The translations under genes were made by a program, and so were the position numbers. This document shows positions 6,401-13,470 of a stretch of 14,256 nt of DNA, piece after piece. Position 1 is the stretch's first letter. Every line of letters begins with the position of its first letter. The DNA comes from Bacillota bacterium (GTDB taxonomy: Bacteria; Bacillota; UBA4882; UBA8346): NCBI GenBank assembly GCA_003501365.1, contig DNPP01000469.1, forward strand, positions 1-14,256, given 5' to 3'. The notes under the pieces were generated by a model. The model had not been told where the DNA came from. It ran no database searches and saw nothing but the letters and a program-made list of their open reading frames with translations.

Positions 6401-8116
6401 ATGCTTGAACTATTTGACAAGTTATTAGATAAATGCCGCAAGATAGCCATTTTTTTTACCAAGCTAAAGGTTTTTTATCAAATCTTGATTATTATTGCAC
6501 TACTGATTGCTTTTCTTGGAATTCAGGGGTATACAAGTATTAAGATTATCAACAATATGCAGGATACAACCGAAACAGCGTTTAATGACAACAATAATAA
6601 ATTAAAAGAAAACTTCACTCTCAAGCAGAATTTAAAACAAATATCTATCCTTTATTTAGAAATTTGTTTAAATCCATCAATAGAGAAGGCAAATTCCTTT
6701 GGGAATTTAGCACAGATAGATGAAATCGAAAGTAAAATTTCTTTTGCGCAAGGCCTTGATGAGCAAAGTAAAAAAGAGATTATAAAAAAACTTGATTTCG
6801 TTAAGACAATTGTTATAATGCCCGTAAATATTGATAATTATGAACTTCTGCAAAAGGAACTAAAAGATATCAATTCACATTTAGATAAAGCATCTATTTT
6901 AATTTCACATTCTGTCTTAAATTATATTCATCATGGCTATATTTTCGCTATTCAATCGAAAAGGACCACTGCAATTATCATGATAATAAGCGTTTTGCTC
7001 TCTATAGCGATTGGGATGATCATTGCAAAATCGTTGTCAAAGCCCTTAATAAAAATGATAGATGCTACTAAATTGTTGGCGGTGGGCGATTTATCAAGAA
7101 ATGTCAGCATTTCAGGATGCCCGGAAGTGTCGCTTGCAGCAAAAGAACTAAATAAAGCTATCGTTGATTTGAGAGAAATGGTGAGAAGCATCAATGAGCA
7201 GTCGGATTATTTATTTTCCGCCAGTAAGGAACTAAAGGCCGCATCAAATGAAAATGGGCATTCGGCGGCAGAAGTTGCGACAACGATGGATGAGTTAGCC
7301 AAAGCGTCGTCGGAACAGGTAACCCAAATAAATCAGGCAGTTGAAACCAATCAATTATTATCAGAATTTGTTCAAAGAGTTTCAACCGATGTTCAAAGTA
7401 TTACATTTGCATCAGAAAAAGTAGCACAATCAGCAAAACTTGGTCAACAGGCTGCTTTTGACGTTACCAATGAGATTGATATGTTGTTTAATTATACCAA
7501 AGAGATGAGCCAGGTAATTAATACTCTTGATGAATCGTCTGAGGAAATTAATCAGATTATATCGGTAATTGAAGGCATTGCAGAGCAGACCACATTATTG
7601 GCTTTAAACGCTTCAATTGAAGCGGCCAGAGCCGGAGATTACGGTAAAGGTTTTGGCGTTGTAGCTAAAGAAACCGGGAAATTAGCTGATCAATCCAAAC
7701 AAGCCGTTAAGTTAATCTCGGATTTGATAGTGACGATGAGAACTCGTTCTTCCCGCGCAGTTGAAATAATGCAAAACGGAGTTCAGAGGGCGGAGTCAGG
7801 GAAAAAATTGATAAATGAAACCAATATAACCTTTGAAACAATTTTTCAGACTTTAACCAATATTTTGAACCAAATTGATTTAGTTGCGCAATCCACAAAA
7901 CAGATGACTATACGAAATGGAAATATGACTGAGGCGATTTCGGCAATTGCAGCAATTAGTGAAGAAAATATGGCTAATACGCAAGAGGTTTCGGCAATTG
8001 CCGAAGAACAGAGCGCATCAGTCGAGGAAGTTACGGCACAAGCTGAAAGCTTGGCTCAAATTGCCGAAAATTTACGACAATTTATGGCCATTTTCAAATT
8101 GGAACATTCCAATTGA
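6401..8116 (+). CDS. Methyl-accepting chemotaxis protein
   Basis: A 571-aa membrane chemoreceptor. A short cytoplasmic N-terminus leads into TM1 (about residues 27-47), an extracytoplasmic helical sensor domain of about 140 residues (the size of a four-helix-bundle MCP sensor), TM2 (about 190-209), a HAMP region (about 210-262) and a long coiled-coil signalling domain. The hairpin tip that contacts CheA/CheW is clear at 391-412: EGIAEQTTLLALNASIEAAR. No C-terminal CheR-binding pentapeptide is seen. GGAGG at 6390-6394 lies 6 nt before the ATG. It sits between sugar-catabolic enzymes and a periplasmic-binding-protein importer, probably in the iolG unit (89-nt gap). I infer a sensor for the locus substrate, directly or through the binding protein, as Trg works with ribose-binding protein. 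Base composition is visibly more AT-rich than speE-speB. Confidence 0.92.
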   Translation: MLELFDKLLDKCRKIAIFFTKLKVFYQILIIIALLIAFLGIQGYTSIKIINNMQDTTETAFNDNNNKLKENFTLKQNLKQISILYLEICLNPSIEKANSFGNLAQIDEIESKISFAQGLDEQSKKEIIKKLDFVKTIVIMPVNIDNYELLQKELKDINSHLDKASILISHSVLNYIHHGYIFAIQSKRTTAIIMIISVLLSIAIGMIIAKSLSKPLIKMIDATKLLAVGDLSRNVSISGCPEVSLAAKELNKAIVDLREMVRSINEQSDYLFSASKELKAASNENGHSAAEVATTMDELAKASSEQVTQINQAVETNQLLSEFVQRVSTDVQSITFASEKVAQSAKLGQQAAFDVTNEIDMLFNYTKEMSQVINTLDESSEEINQIISVIEGIAEQTTLLALNASIEAARAGDYGKGFGVVAKETGKLADQSKQAVKLISDLIVTMRTRSSRAVEIMQNGVQRAESGKKLINETNITFETIFQTLTNILNQIDLVAQSTKQMTIRNGNMTEAISAIAAISEENMANTQEVSAIAEEQSASVEEVTAQAESLAQIAENLRQFMAIFKLEHSN

Positions 8117-8136
8117 GTTTGAAAATAAGAAAAACC

Positions 8137-8154
8137 AGTGTTTATACACTTCTT
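8137..8154 (+). terminator. Weak terminator-like hairpin after the chemoreceptor gene
   Basis: AGTGT-TTAT-ACACT gives a 5-bp stem with a 4-nt loop followed by TCTTTT, 20 nt after the stop codon. The stem is short and AT-rich, so termination would be inefficient. Confidence 0.3.
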
Positions 8155-8224
8155 TTAGAAAATCACCTGTGTGTTAAATAAAAATTAACTTTAGCTAAAA
8201 ATTTTATTAATAAAGAGGATATTT

Positions 8225-8260
8225 TAAGAAGGAATTTTGTCCTAAGACAAGAAATAATAT
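8225..8260 (+). promoter_or_regulatory. Leader box, second copy
   Basis: TAAGAAGGA, TTTT, AAGACAAG and TAATAT are arranged as in the box at 3961-3993, again immediately upstream of an AAACGTTT operator. Spacing between words differs by 1-2 bp, and the distance to the operator differs by 8 bp, so this is a shared element rather than a recent duplication. Confidence 0.45.
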
Positions 8261-8266
8261 ATTATC

Positions 8267-8280
8267 TTAAAACGTTTACA
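8267..8280 (+). promoter_or_regulatory. LacI-type operator, copy 3 (distal importer site)
   Basis: TTAAAACGTTTACA has its core at 8270-8277, with its centre 128 bp upstream of copy 4 (about 12 helical turns). Confidence 0.8.
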
Positions 8281-8361
8281 AAGAATTATTGGATGATTAT
8301 AGGGCTTTTTAATCAAATACTTAAAGCTTTTAAAAAAATTACAAATAAATACGGATTAAAT

Positions 8362-8388
8362 TTTACCATCTATGCTATAAATGGTAAA
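8362..8388. repeat. 27-bp imperfect dyad between operators 3 and 4
   Basis: TTTACCAT and ATGGTAAA form 8-bp arms, followed inward by one mismatch, a further 3 bp (TAT/ATA) and a 3-nt centre GCT. It overlaps the extended -10 motif at 8373-8381 and ends 7 bp before operator copy 4. It could be a site for a second regulator or an RNA hairpin. Confidence 0.55.
8373..8381 (+). promoter_or_regulatory. Candidate extended -10 promoter for the importer
   Basis: TGCTATAAA fits TGnTATAAT with one mismatch. Transcription would start near 8388, placing operator copy 4 (centre 8401/8402) just downstream of the start, a classic repression position. There is no good -35 hexamer. Confidence 0.35.
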
Positions 8389-8394
8389 TGCGAT

Positions 8395-8408
8395 TTAAAA
8401 CGTTTACG
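8395..8408 (+). promoter_or_regulatory. LacI-type operator, copy 4 (proximal importer site)
   Basis: TTAAAACGTTTACG has its core at 8398-8405. This 14-mer is the exact reverse complement of copy 7 before the GAPDH gene, so the flanks as well as the core are conserved. Confidence 0.82.
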
Positions 8409-8449
8409 ATAATTACAGTAGCTATTTTCTAATTTACATATCGAATTTT

Positions 8450-8478
8450 TTGACCCGCAAAATAAAGGGAATTATTCT
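8450..8478 (+). promoter_or_regulatory. Candidate sigma-A promoter for the importer
   Basis: TTGACC (8450-8455) and TATTCT (8473-8478) are separated by 17 bp; they match consensus at 5/6 and 4/6 positions. The start would be near 8485, giving a leader of about 77 nt. Confidence 0.4.
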
Positions 8479-8561
8479 GGAATGGGGGTGACAGTTAGAG
8501 ACGATAGTTAAGAGCGATTAAATGATTTTGTCTTCAAAATTTAAAAAAGGGAGTGTTGGAT

Positions 8562-9533
8562 GTGAAAGTACGTGCAAGGTTTTTAATGGTTTTGAGTGTG
8601 TTATTGGTTCTTTGCTTGGCAATGACGTCTTTTAATGGAGTTTCAGCTGCAAAACAGTATAAAATTTCTGTCGTCCTAAAAGCTTTAAACAGTGATTATT
8701 GGAAAACTGTAGCAGCCGGGGTAAACGCCGCTGCAACTAAATACGGCGTAGAAGTTTCGATCATTGGGCCTTCAGCAGAGACTCAGGTTATGGAGCAGTT
8801 CAACATGTTGCAAGACCAAGTTACCAAGAACATCAATGCATTGGTAGTAGCCCCGCTACGGCCGCAAGCGACTATTCCAGTATTTGACCAAGCGAAAAAG
8901 GCCAATATTCCTGTTCTTTTAATTGATACCAACGCCGCATGGGATGATAAGGTTACTTTCATTGGGACTGGTAATTATAATGCAGGGAAAAAAGCCGGGG
9001 AATATTTCTTGCAAAAAATGCCGAAAGGCGGCAATGTAATTATTATTAGAGGTGCCATGGGCGATGCTACCCATGATGAACGTGCCAATGGATTTACTGA
9101 TGCGGTAAAAAGCAGTAAAATAAAAATCCTTGAAATTCAACCCGCTGATAGTGAACGGGGTAAAGGCATGGATGTAATGCAGAACTTGTTACAATCTCAT
9201 CCGGACAAGATTGATGGCGTTTATTGCACTAATGATGAAATGGCTTTAGGAGCATTACGCGCTGTCACTACTGCCAATATCAAAAAGAAAATTATGATTG
9301 TCGGTTTTGATGGTTCGCCGGACGCTCTAAAATCGATCAGGGATGGTGGTTTGACAGGTACCATCAAACAAGATGCATACGGAATTGGTTATGAAGGAAT
9401 TGAATACGCAGTAAAGTGCTTGAACGGTGAAAAAATTGAGAAAGCCATCGATGTTCCTACCGTAGTGGTTGATAAAGCAAACGTCAAACAAAATATCACA
9501 GCGGCTGAAAAAATTGTCGGTCATAAACTATAA
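8562..9533 (+). CDS. Periplasmic sugar-binding protein of a ribose/allose-type ABC importer
   Basis: Captures the substrate outside the membrane and delivers it to the importer encoded downstream. The 323-aa precursor has a signal peptide: MKVRAR, a hydrophobic core at 7-22, and a likely signal-peptidase-I cut at VSA|AK after residue 29. The mature part is a two-lobed type I binding protein of the RbsB/AlsB class, with VVLKALNSDYW at the first strand, QVTKNINALVVAPL, and YCTNDEMALGALRAV near the hinge. From memory, IQPADSERGK and YCTNDEMALGA resemble E. coli AlsB (allose) most. The GTG at 8562 is chosen because GGGAG (8549-8553) lies 8 nt away; the in-frame GTG at 8553 is inside that Shine-Dalgarno. 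Cys18 (VLCLA) lacks a small residue before it, so it is not a convincing lipobox. The ligand is not determined. Confidence 0.92.
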   Translation: MKVRARFLMVLSVLLVLCLAMTSFNGVSAAKQYKISVVLKALNSDYWKTVAAGVNAAATKYGVEVSIIGPSAETQVMEQFNMLQDQVTKNINALVVAPLRPQATIPVFDQAKKANIPVLLIDTNAAWDDKVTFIGTGNYNAGKKAGEYFLQKMPKGGNVIIIRGAMGDATHDERANGFTDAVKSSKIKILEIQPADSERGKGMDVMQNLLQSHPDKIDGVYCTNDEMALGALRAVTTANIKKKIMIVGFDGSPDALKSIRDGGLTGTIKQDAYGIGYEGIEYAVKCLNGEKIEKAIDVPTVVVDKANVKQNITAAEKIVGHKL

Positions 9534-9544
9534 TACCTAATTCC

Positions 9545-9584
9545 CGGTGAGACGTTCCTTAGTTATTCTAGGGAAGTCTCACCG
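9545..9584 (+). terminator. Strong intercistronic hairpin after the binding-protein gene
   Basis: CGGTGAGAC (9545-9553) pairs perfectly with GTCTCACCG (9576-9584), and the inner TTCC/GGAA and TAG/CTA segments extend the stem. It begins 11 nt after the stop and is followed by TATTTT. Such hairpins usually cause partial termination or stabilise the upstream mRNA, so that binding protein is made in excess over the ATPase and permease. Confidence 0.8.
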
Positions 9585-9602
9585 TATTTTGGAGGTGTTC
9601 AG

Positions 9603-11117
9603 GTGAGTACTTCTTTTTTGCAAATTAAGAATGTCAGTAAAATCTTTCCTGGAGTGAAAGCGCTTGATAATGTCAGCCTGGAGATTGAAAAAGGCGAGAT
9701 TCATGTCTTGGTTGGAGAAAATGGGGCGGGGAAATCCACTCTGATTAAAATTCTTACCGGCTTGTATCATCCCGATGCCGGCGAAATTTATATAAACGGC
9801 CGGAAAGTTGAAGATAATAATCCGCAAAAGGCTTTGAAAAAGTTGGGCATTGTTCCGATTTATCAAGAATTAAATTTAATATCGCTGCTGGATGTAACTG
9901 AAAATCTATTTTTAGGACATGAAATTAAGAAAGATCAACGAACGGGAATCTTTTTAAACCGGAAAGCGATGATCGCAAAAACTCAGGAAATTTTGGGCAA
10001 ATTAAACCAGAAAATTGATCCGCTTGCCTTGGTTGGCAGCTTGGGAGTCGGGAAGCAGCAAATGGTTGAAATTGCCAAGGCTTTATCAATCCATGCCAAT
10101 TTGATTATTTTAGACGAACCGACAGCGGCTTTGGGAAATGAAGAAATTGTGGAATTATTCCGGATCATGCGGCAGTTAAAAAATGAAGGCGTAACCATTA
10201 TTTTTATCTCCCACAAGTTGGAAGAAGTGGCCGAAATAGGTGACCGCTTAACGGTGTTGCGCGATGGAAAACTGGTTATTACCGAAGACGTTTCTAAAGT
10301 ATCGATCGATGATATGATTCGTCATATGGTCGGTCGGGAAATCGTAAATAAATTCCCCAAAATTGAAACCCATCGGGCTGCTGAGGCGTTACGGGTTGAG
10401 AATCTAAATCAAGCCGGCGTCCTTCAAAATATTTCGTTTCACGCTTATCAGGGTGAAATCCTAGGGATAGCCGGTTTGGTAGGCGCCGGCCGGACGGAAT
10501 TGGCTAGGGCCATTATTGGGGGTGATCCAATCGACAGTGGAGATATTTATATTCAAGGAGAAAAAATAGCAGTAAAATCCCCTCAAGATGCCCTAAACCA
10601 TGGCTTGGTACTATTGACCGAAGATCGCAAAAATCAGGGTTTGTTTCTTGATGAAACGGTTATGTTTAACAGTTCCATTGCTAATCTAAAGAAATATAAA
10701 AAGTTAATTTTACTCAACCTTAAGAGGATTAAAGAAGAGGTTATCAATTTAGTTCATCATTTAAAAGTGAAGACCCCGGATTTAAATACTAAGGTTGGCC
10801 AACTGAGCGGAGGAAACCAGCAGAAGGTGGTTATCTCTAAATGGCTTAATACCAATGCAAAGATATTTATTTTTGATGAACCAACCAGAGGTATTGATGT
10901 AGGAGCCAAGGTAGAAGTATACAATATTATGAACCAGTTAGTAAGGGATAATGCGGCAATTATCATGATTTCTTCGGAGTTACCGGAGATTTTGGGACTT
11001 AGCGATCGAATTATCGTGATCCATGATGGCAAAATTACCGGGGAATTTAATAGGGCTGATGCAACACAGGAAAAAATTATGAAAGCAGCTACAGGAGGTA
11101 TGGAATATGCAAGCTGA
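9603..11117 (+). CDS. Sugar ABC transporter ATP-binding protein (RbsA type, duplicated NBD)
   Basis: Powers substrate import. The 504-aa protein has two fused nucleotide-binding domains, as in RbsA, MglA and AlsA. The first is complete: Walker A GENGAGKST (38-46), a signature-like SLGVGKQQ (146-153) and Walker B with Asp171-Glu172 in LIILDEPT. The second has the usual degenerate Walker A of this family, GLVGAGRT (291-298, Arg in place of Lys), with signature LSGGNQQK (401-408) and Walker B Asp425-Glu426 in FDEPTRGIDVG. The start is GTG at 9603, with GGAGG at 9591-9595 7 nt upstream. The 3' end overlaps the permease gene by 11 nt. It is cytoplasmic and membrane-associated, a subunit of the complex with the two neighbouring products. 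Confidence 0.95.
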   Translation: MSTSFLQIKNVSKIFPGVKALDNVSLEIEKGEIHVLVGENGAGKSTLIKILTGLYHPDAGEIYINGRKVEDNNPQKALKKLGIVPIYQELNLISLLDVTENLFLGHEIKKDQRTGIFLNRKAMIAKTQEILGKLNQKIDPLALVGSLGVGKQQMVEIAKALSIHANLIILDEPTAALGNEEIVELFRIMRQLKNEGVTIIFISHKLEEVAEIGDRLTVLRDGKLVITEDVSKVSIDDMIRHMVGREIVNKFPKIETHRAAEALRVENLNQAGVLQNISFHAYQGEILGIAGLVGAGRTELARAIIGGDPIDSGDIYIQGEKIAVKSPQDALNHGLVLLTEDRKNQGLFLDETVMFNSSIANLKKYKKLILLNLKRIKEEVINLVHHLKVKTPDLNTKVGQLSGGNQQKVVISKWLNTNAKIFIFDEPTRGIDVGAKVEVYNIMNQLVRDNAAIIMISSELPEILGLSDRIIVIHDGKITGEFNRADATQEKIMKAATGGMEYAS

Positions 11118-12084
11118 AGCAAAACAGGTTTTAAATAATATTAATTGGCGGAATATATTTAATAAATTAGGTACACTACTTGGTTTAGTTATTTTGATGA
11201 TCATTTTATCGATTGCAACACCTTATTTTTTTACCGTAAAAAATTTGATGAATGTAGCTCAGCAATCGGCAATCAATGCATTGGTATCGGCCGGAATGCT
11301 GCTAACCATTTTATCTGCAGGTATCGATCTGTCGGTTGGATCGGTTTTAGCCCTATCAATTTGTGTAACCGGTCTTGCAATTAATAATTTTCATGTCAAT
11401 CCGGTAGTGGGATTTATTTTTGGTATTGCTTGCGGGGCCTTGTTTGGATTAGTCAACGGGCTGCTTTTAACCAAATTGCATTTGCCGCATCCATTTATCT
11501 CAACGATGGGTACCCAAAACATTGCGCGTGGTTTGGCATTGTTTATAACCGGGGCATCGCCGATTTCGGGATTTCCAAATTGGATTCAATTTATAGGAGC
11601 CGGTTATATCTGGGGTATTCCTTTTAGTTTTCTGTTGGTGGCTGTTATGGTTGTTGTTTTTCATATTTTTCTTACCCGTACTACTTTGGGCCGTCAGATT
11701 TATGCTGTGGGAGGTAACAAAGAAGCCGCTCGGCTTTCTGGTATCAATACAGATCGGGTGTTAATTTGGATTTATGCAATTAGCGGCTTAATGGCAGCAA
11801 TAGCAGGTATGGTGCTTTTGGGGCGGGTTAACGCTGCATACCCTCTGGCTGGACTGCAATATGAGTCGGATGCCATTGCTGCAGTTATTATAGGTGGGGC
11901 CAGCTTTATGGGCGGAATTGGTACTATCTGGGGAACATTGATTGGCGCCATGATTATTGCCGTCATTCGAAACGGTCTAAATTTACTGGGAGTAGCTCCC
12001 GATATGCAGACGGTGGTTGTCGGAGCGGTGATTATCGGAGCCGTTTTTATCGATGTGCTGCGCCGGAGAGGCAACAAAAGGTAA
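11107..12084 (+). CDS. Sugar ABC transporter permease (RbsC/AlsC type)
   Basis: Forms the transmembrane channel of the importer, probably as a homodimer since only one permease gene is present. The 325-aa protein is strongly hydrophobic with about 8-10 membrane segments, beginning near residues 21-38. Family landmarks are LSAGIDLSVGSVLAL in the first third, GGNKEAARLSGIN in the coupling-helix region that docks on the ATPase, and IGGASFMGGIGTIWGTLIGA in the last third. The ATG at 11107 follows AGGAGGT (11093-11099) by 7 nt and lies inside the end of the ATPase gene, indicating translational coupling. The C-terminal DVLRRRGNKR is a basic cytoplasmic tail. Substrate specificity cannot be read from this subunit. 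Confidence 0.95.
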   Translation: MQAEAKQVLNNINWRNIFNKLGTLLGLVILMIILSIATPYFFTVKNLMNVAQQSAINALVSAGMLLTILSAGIDLSVGSVLALSICVTGLAINNFHVNPVVGFIFGIACGALFGLVNGLLLTKLHLPHPFISTMGTQNIARGLALFITGASPISGFPNWIQFIGAGYIWGIPFSFLLVAVMVVVFHIFLTRTTLGRQIYAVGGNKEAARLSGINTDRVLIWIYAISGLMAAIAGMVLLGRVNAAYPLAGLQYESDAIAAVIIGGASFMGGIGTIWGTLIGAMIIAVIRNGLNLLGVAPDMQTVVVGAVIIGAVFIDVLRRRGNKR

Positions 12085-12127
12085 ATAACGTTCAATTGAA
12101 TGCAAAGAAGATCTGTCGCTGCTTTTA

Positions 12128-12156
12128 TTGACAAATGGGGATTTATTTGGTAATAT
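12128..12156 (+). promoter_or_regulatory. Sigma-A promoter of the LacI-type regulator gene
   Basis: A perfect TTGACA (12128-12133), a 17-bp spacer and TAATAT (12151-12156). The predicted start near 12163 falls inside operator copy 5, so the regulator should repress its own promoter. Confidence 0.8.
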
Positions 12157-12159
12157 TTG

Positions 12160-12173
12160 TGTAAACGTTTGCA
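12160..12173 (+). promoter_or_regulatory. LacI-type operator, copy 5 (autoregulatory)
   Basis: TGTAAACGTTTGCA is the most symmetrical copy and resembles PurR/RbsR operators, with core 12163-12170. It lies directly after the -10 hexamer and 15 bp before the start codon. It is the only copy without a partner site nearby. Confidence 0.85.
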
Positions 12174-12188
12174 AGATAAGGTGATGCC

Positions 12189-13181
12189 ATGCCTACAATC
12201 AAAGATGTTGCTAAAAAAGCCGGTGTTTCTTATGCAACAGTCTCCCGGGCCCTGAATAATCATCCCGAAATCAATGAAGAAACGCGAAAGAAAATCGTCA
12301 AAATTTCTTCCGAAATGGGTTATCAACCCAATGCAATTGCCCAGGGGCTGGTTAAAAAGGAAACTAAGACTATTGGCCTACTGATACCGGATATTACTAA
12401 TCCATTCTTTCCGGAGGTAGCCCGGGGAGTGGAAGACGCCGCCAATATGGAAGGGTATTCCGTCTTTCTTTGTAATACCAATTGGAGTGAGGAACAAGAA
12501 GAAAGATATTTGGAAGTTCTGATGCAAAAACAAGTTGATGGGATAATAATTGGTCCCAGTTCGGAAAGAACAGGCCATATTAAAAAAGTTTTTCATTTGG
12601 GTATCAAACCGGCGGTTTTTATCAGCCGGATTGACTATCCCAACAGTACATCCATATTAATTGATAATATTAGCGGCGCCCGAATAGCGGTGGAATATTT
12701 GATTAGTAAAGGTCATAAAAAGATAGCTTTTATCGGTGGTCTCAAAGATGCATTTTCCAATCAAGATCGGTTGCTAGGTTATAAAAATGCCCTTGAAATG
12801 AATGGAATTCCGATTAATCAAGACTATATTTTAAATGGTGATTTTAAAAGAGAGAGCGGCCATCAAGCAACCCAAAAAGTGCTTCAAGTGAACCTAAGGC
12901 CTACCGCGATTTTTGCGGCTAATGACATGTTGGCGTTGGGAGCTATTCAGGCTATTAAAGAAGAAGGTTTGGTGATTCCCGGGGATATTTCAGTAGTCGG
13001 CTTCGATGATATTGGATTTGCCGCTTTGCCGGAAATTCAATTAACCACGATTGCTCAGCCGAAATATGACATGGGTAGGTTGGCTTTTTTGACGCTTCTG
13101 GATCAGATAAAAGGTGGGGATAGTGTTATTAATAAAAGAATTTTATTGAACCCGGAATTGATAATCAGGAAAACTAGTTAG
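12189..13181 (+). CDS. LacI-family transcriptional regulator
   Basis: A 330-aa regulator. The N-terminal helix-turn-helix reads TIKDVAKKAGVSYATVSRALN (residues 3-23, recognition helix Tyr15-Ala16-Thr17), followed by a hinge helix NAIAQGLVKK (48-57) whose Leu54 sits at the position of the PurR leucine that wedges into a central CpG. From about residue 60 comes a ribose-binding-protein-like effector domain (IGLLIPDITNPFF, SILIDNISGARIAVEYL, IFAANDMLALGAI, VVGFDDIGFA), so the effector is probably a sugar or sugar phosphate. AAGGTG (12178-12183) precedes the ATG by 5 nt. It lies between the importer and the GAPDH gene and is the obvious candidate to bind the seven AAACGTTT sites, including one on its own promoter. 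CcpA itself is less likely given the sugar-locus position, but this is not proven. Confidence 0.93.
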   Translation: MPTIKDVAKKAGVSYATVSRALNNHPEINEETRKKIVKISSEMGYQPNAIAQGLVKKETKTIGLLIPDITNPFFPEVARGVEDAANMEGYSVFLCNTNWSEEQEERYLEVLMQKQVDGIIIGPSSERTGHIKKVFHLGIKPAVFISRIDYPNSTSILIDNISGARIAVEYLISKGHKKIAFIGGLKDAFSNQDRLLGYKNALEMNGIPINQDYILNGDFKRESGHQATQKVLQVNLRPTAIFAANDMLALGAIQAIKEEGLVIPGDISVVGFDDIGFAALPEIQLTTIAQPKYDMGRLAFLTLLDQIKGGDSVINKRILLNPELIIRKTS

Positions 13182-13213
13182 TGGTGGTAGTAGATATTAT
13201 GTGCACCATTTTT
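13182..13213 (+). terminator. Weak terminator candidate after the regulator gene
   Basis: TGGTG directly after the stop pairs with CACCA (13204-13208), which is followed by five Ts. The loop is 17 nt and the stem only 5 bp, so the case is weak. Confidence 0.3.
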
Positions 13214-13257
13214 CGGTCCTTAAATAAAGGATTCATGACAATCATTAGGGGCTAATA

Positions 13258-13290
13258 TTTGCAATTGTAAATTGCAAACGTTTCCGGAAA
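13258..13290. repeat. Three overlapping palindromes at operator copy 6
   Basis: A perfect 9-bp inverted repeat, TTTGCAATT with AATTGCAAA around GTA (13258-13278), shares its last three bases with AAACGTTT (13276-13283), whose TTT in turn begins the perfect palindrome TTTCCGGAAA (13281-13290). Confidence 0.75.
13273..13286 (+). promoter_or_regulatory. LacI-type operator, copy 6 (distal GAPDH site)
   Basis: TGCAAACGTTTCCG has its core at 13276-13283, with its centre 198 bp upstream of copy 7. That is nearly the same spacing as the iolG pair. Confidence 0.78.
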
Positions 13291-13400
13291 AATCAATACC
13301 AACAGTTTTATAACGTTAATTCCTTAATTAGAATCAGTAATCATTTAAACCGTATTAATAGTATTAGACAGGCGAAAACCTTATTATTACTTGCGTAGCT

Positions 13401-13406
13401 TATAAT
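13401..13406 (+). promoter_or_regulatory. Candidate -10 hexamer for the GAPDH gene
   Basis: A perfect TATAAT, but no recognisable -35 at 16-18 bp and no TG extension. It lies between the two operators, so transcription from it would cross operator copy 7. Confidence 0.35.
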
Positions 13407-13470
13407 TATCAAATTTTCATATCAACGATTAACCAAAGCAGGGAATAGTAAGGAAAAATGAATATCAATT

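Larger units (their letters stand above)
8117..8561 (+). other. Regulatory intergenic region before the ABC importer
   Basis: About 445 bp with no supported gene. In order it holds a weak hairpin with a short T-run (8137-8154), the shared leader box (8225-8260), operator copy 3, a near-perfect 27-bp dyad overlapping an extended -10 motif, operator copy 4, a second sigma-A-like promoter (8450-8478) and the Shine-Dalgarno of the binding-protein gene. The mini-frame at 8484 (nine codons) is too short and lacks a clear ribosome binding site. Confidence 0.7.

Noticed and set aside
8484..8513. Nine-codon frame in the importer leader as an attenuator peptide
   Set aside because: No clear ribosome binding site before it and no run of regulatory codons.
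8562..8648. Lipobox at Cys18 of the binding protein
   Set aside because: The residue before Cys is Leu and no [AGS]-C arrangement exists; a type I cleavage site (VSA|AK) is much better.
12091..12100. Palindrome TTCAATTGAA after the permease gene
   Set aside because: A 10-bp AT-rich palindrome without a T-run or promoter position; it may be chance.
13311..13318. TAACGTTA as an eighth operator
   Set aside because: It keeps only the inner six bases of the core (AACGTT), with different flanks. At best it is a degenerate auxiliary site.
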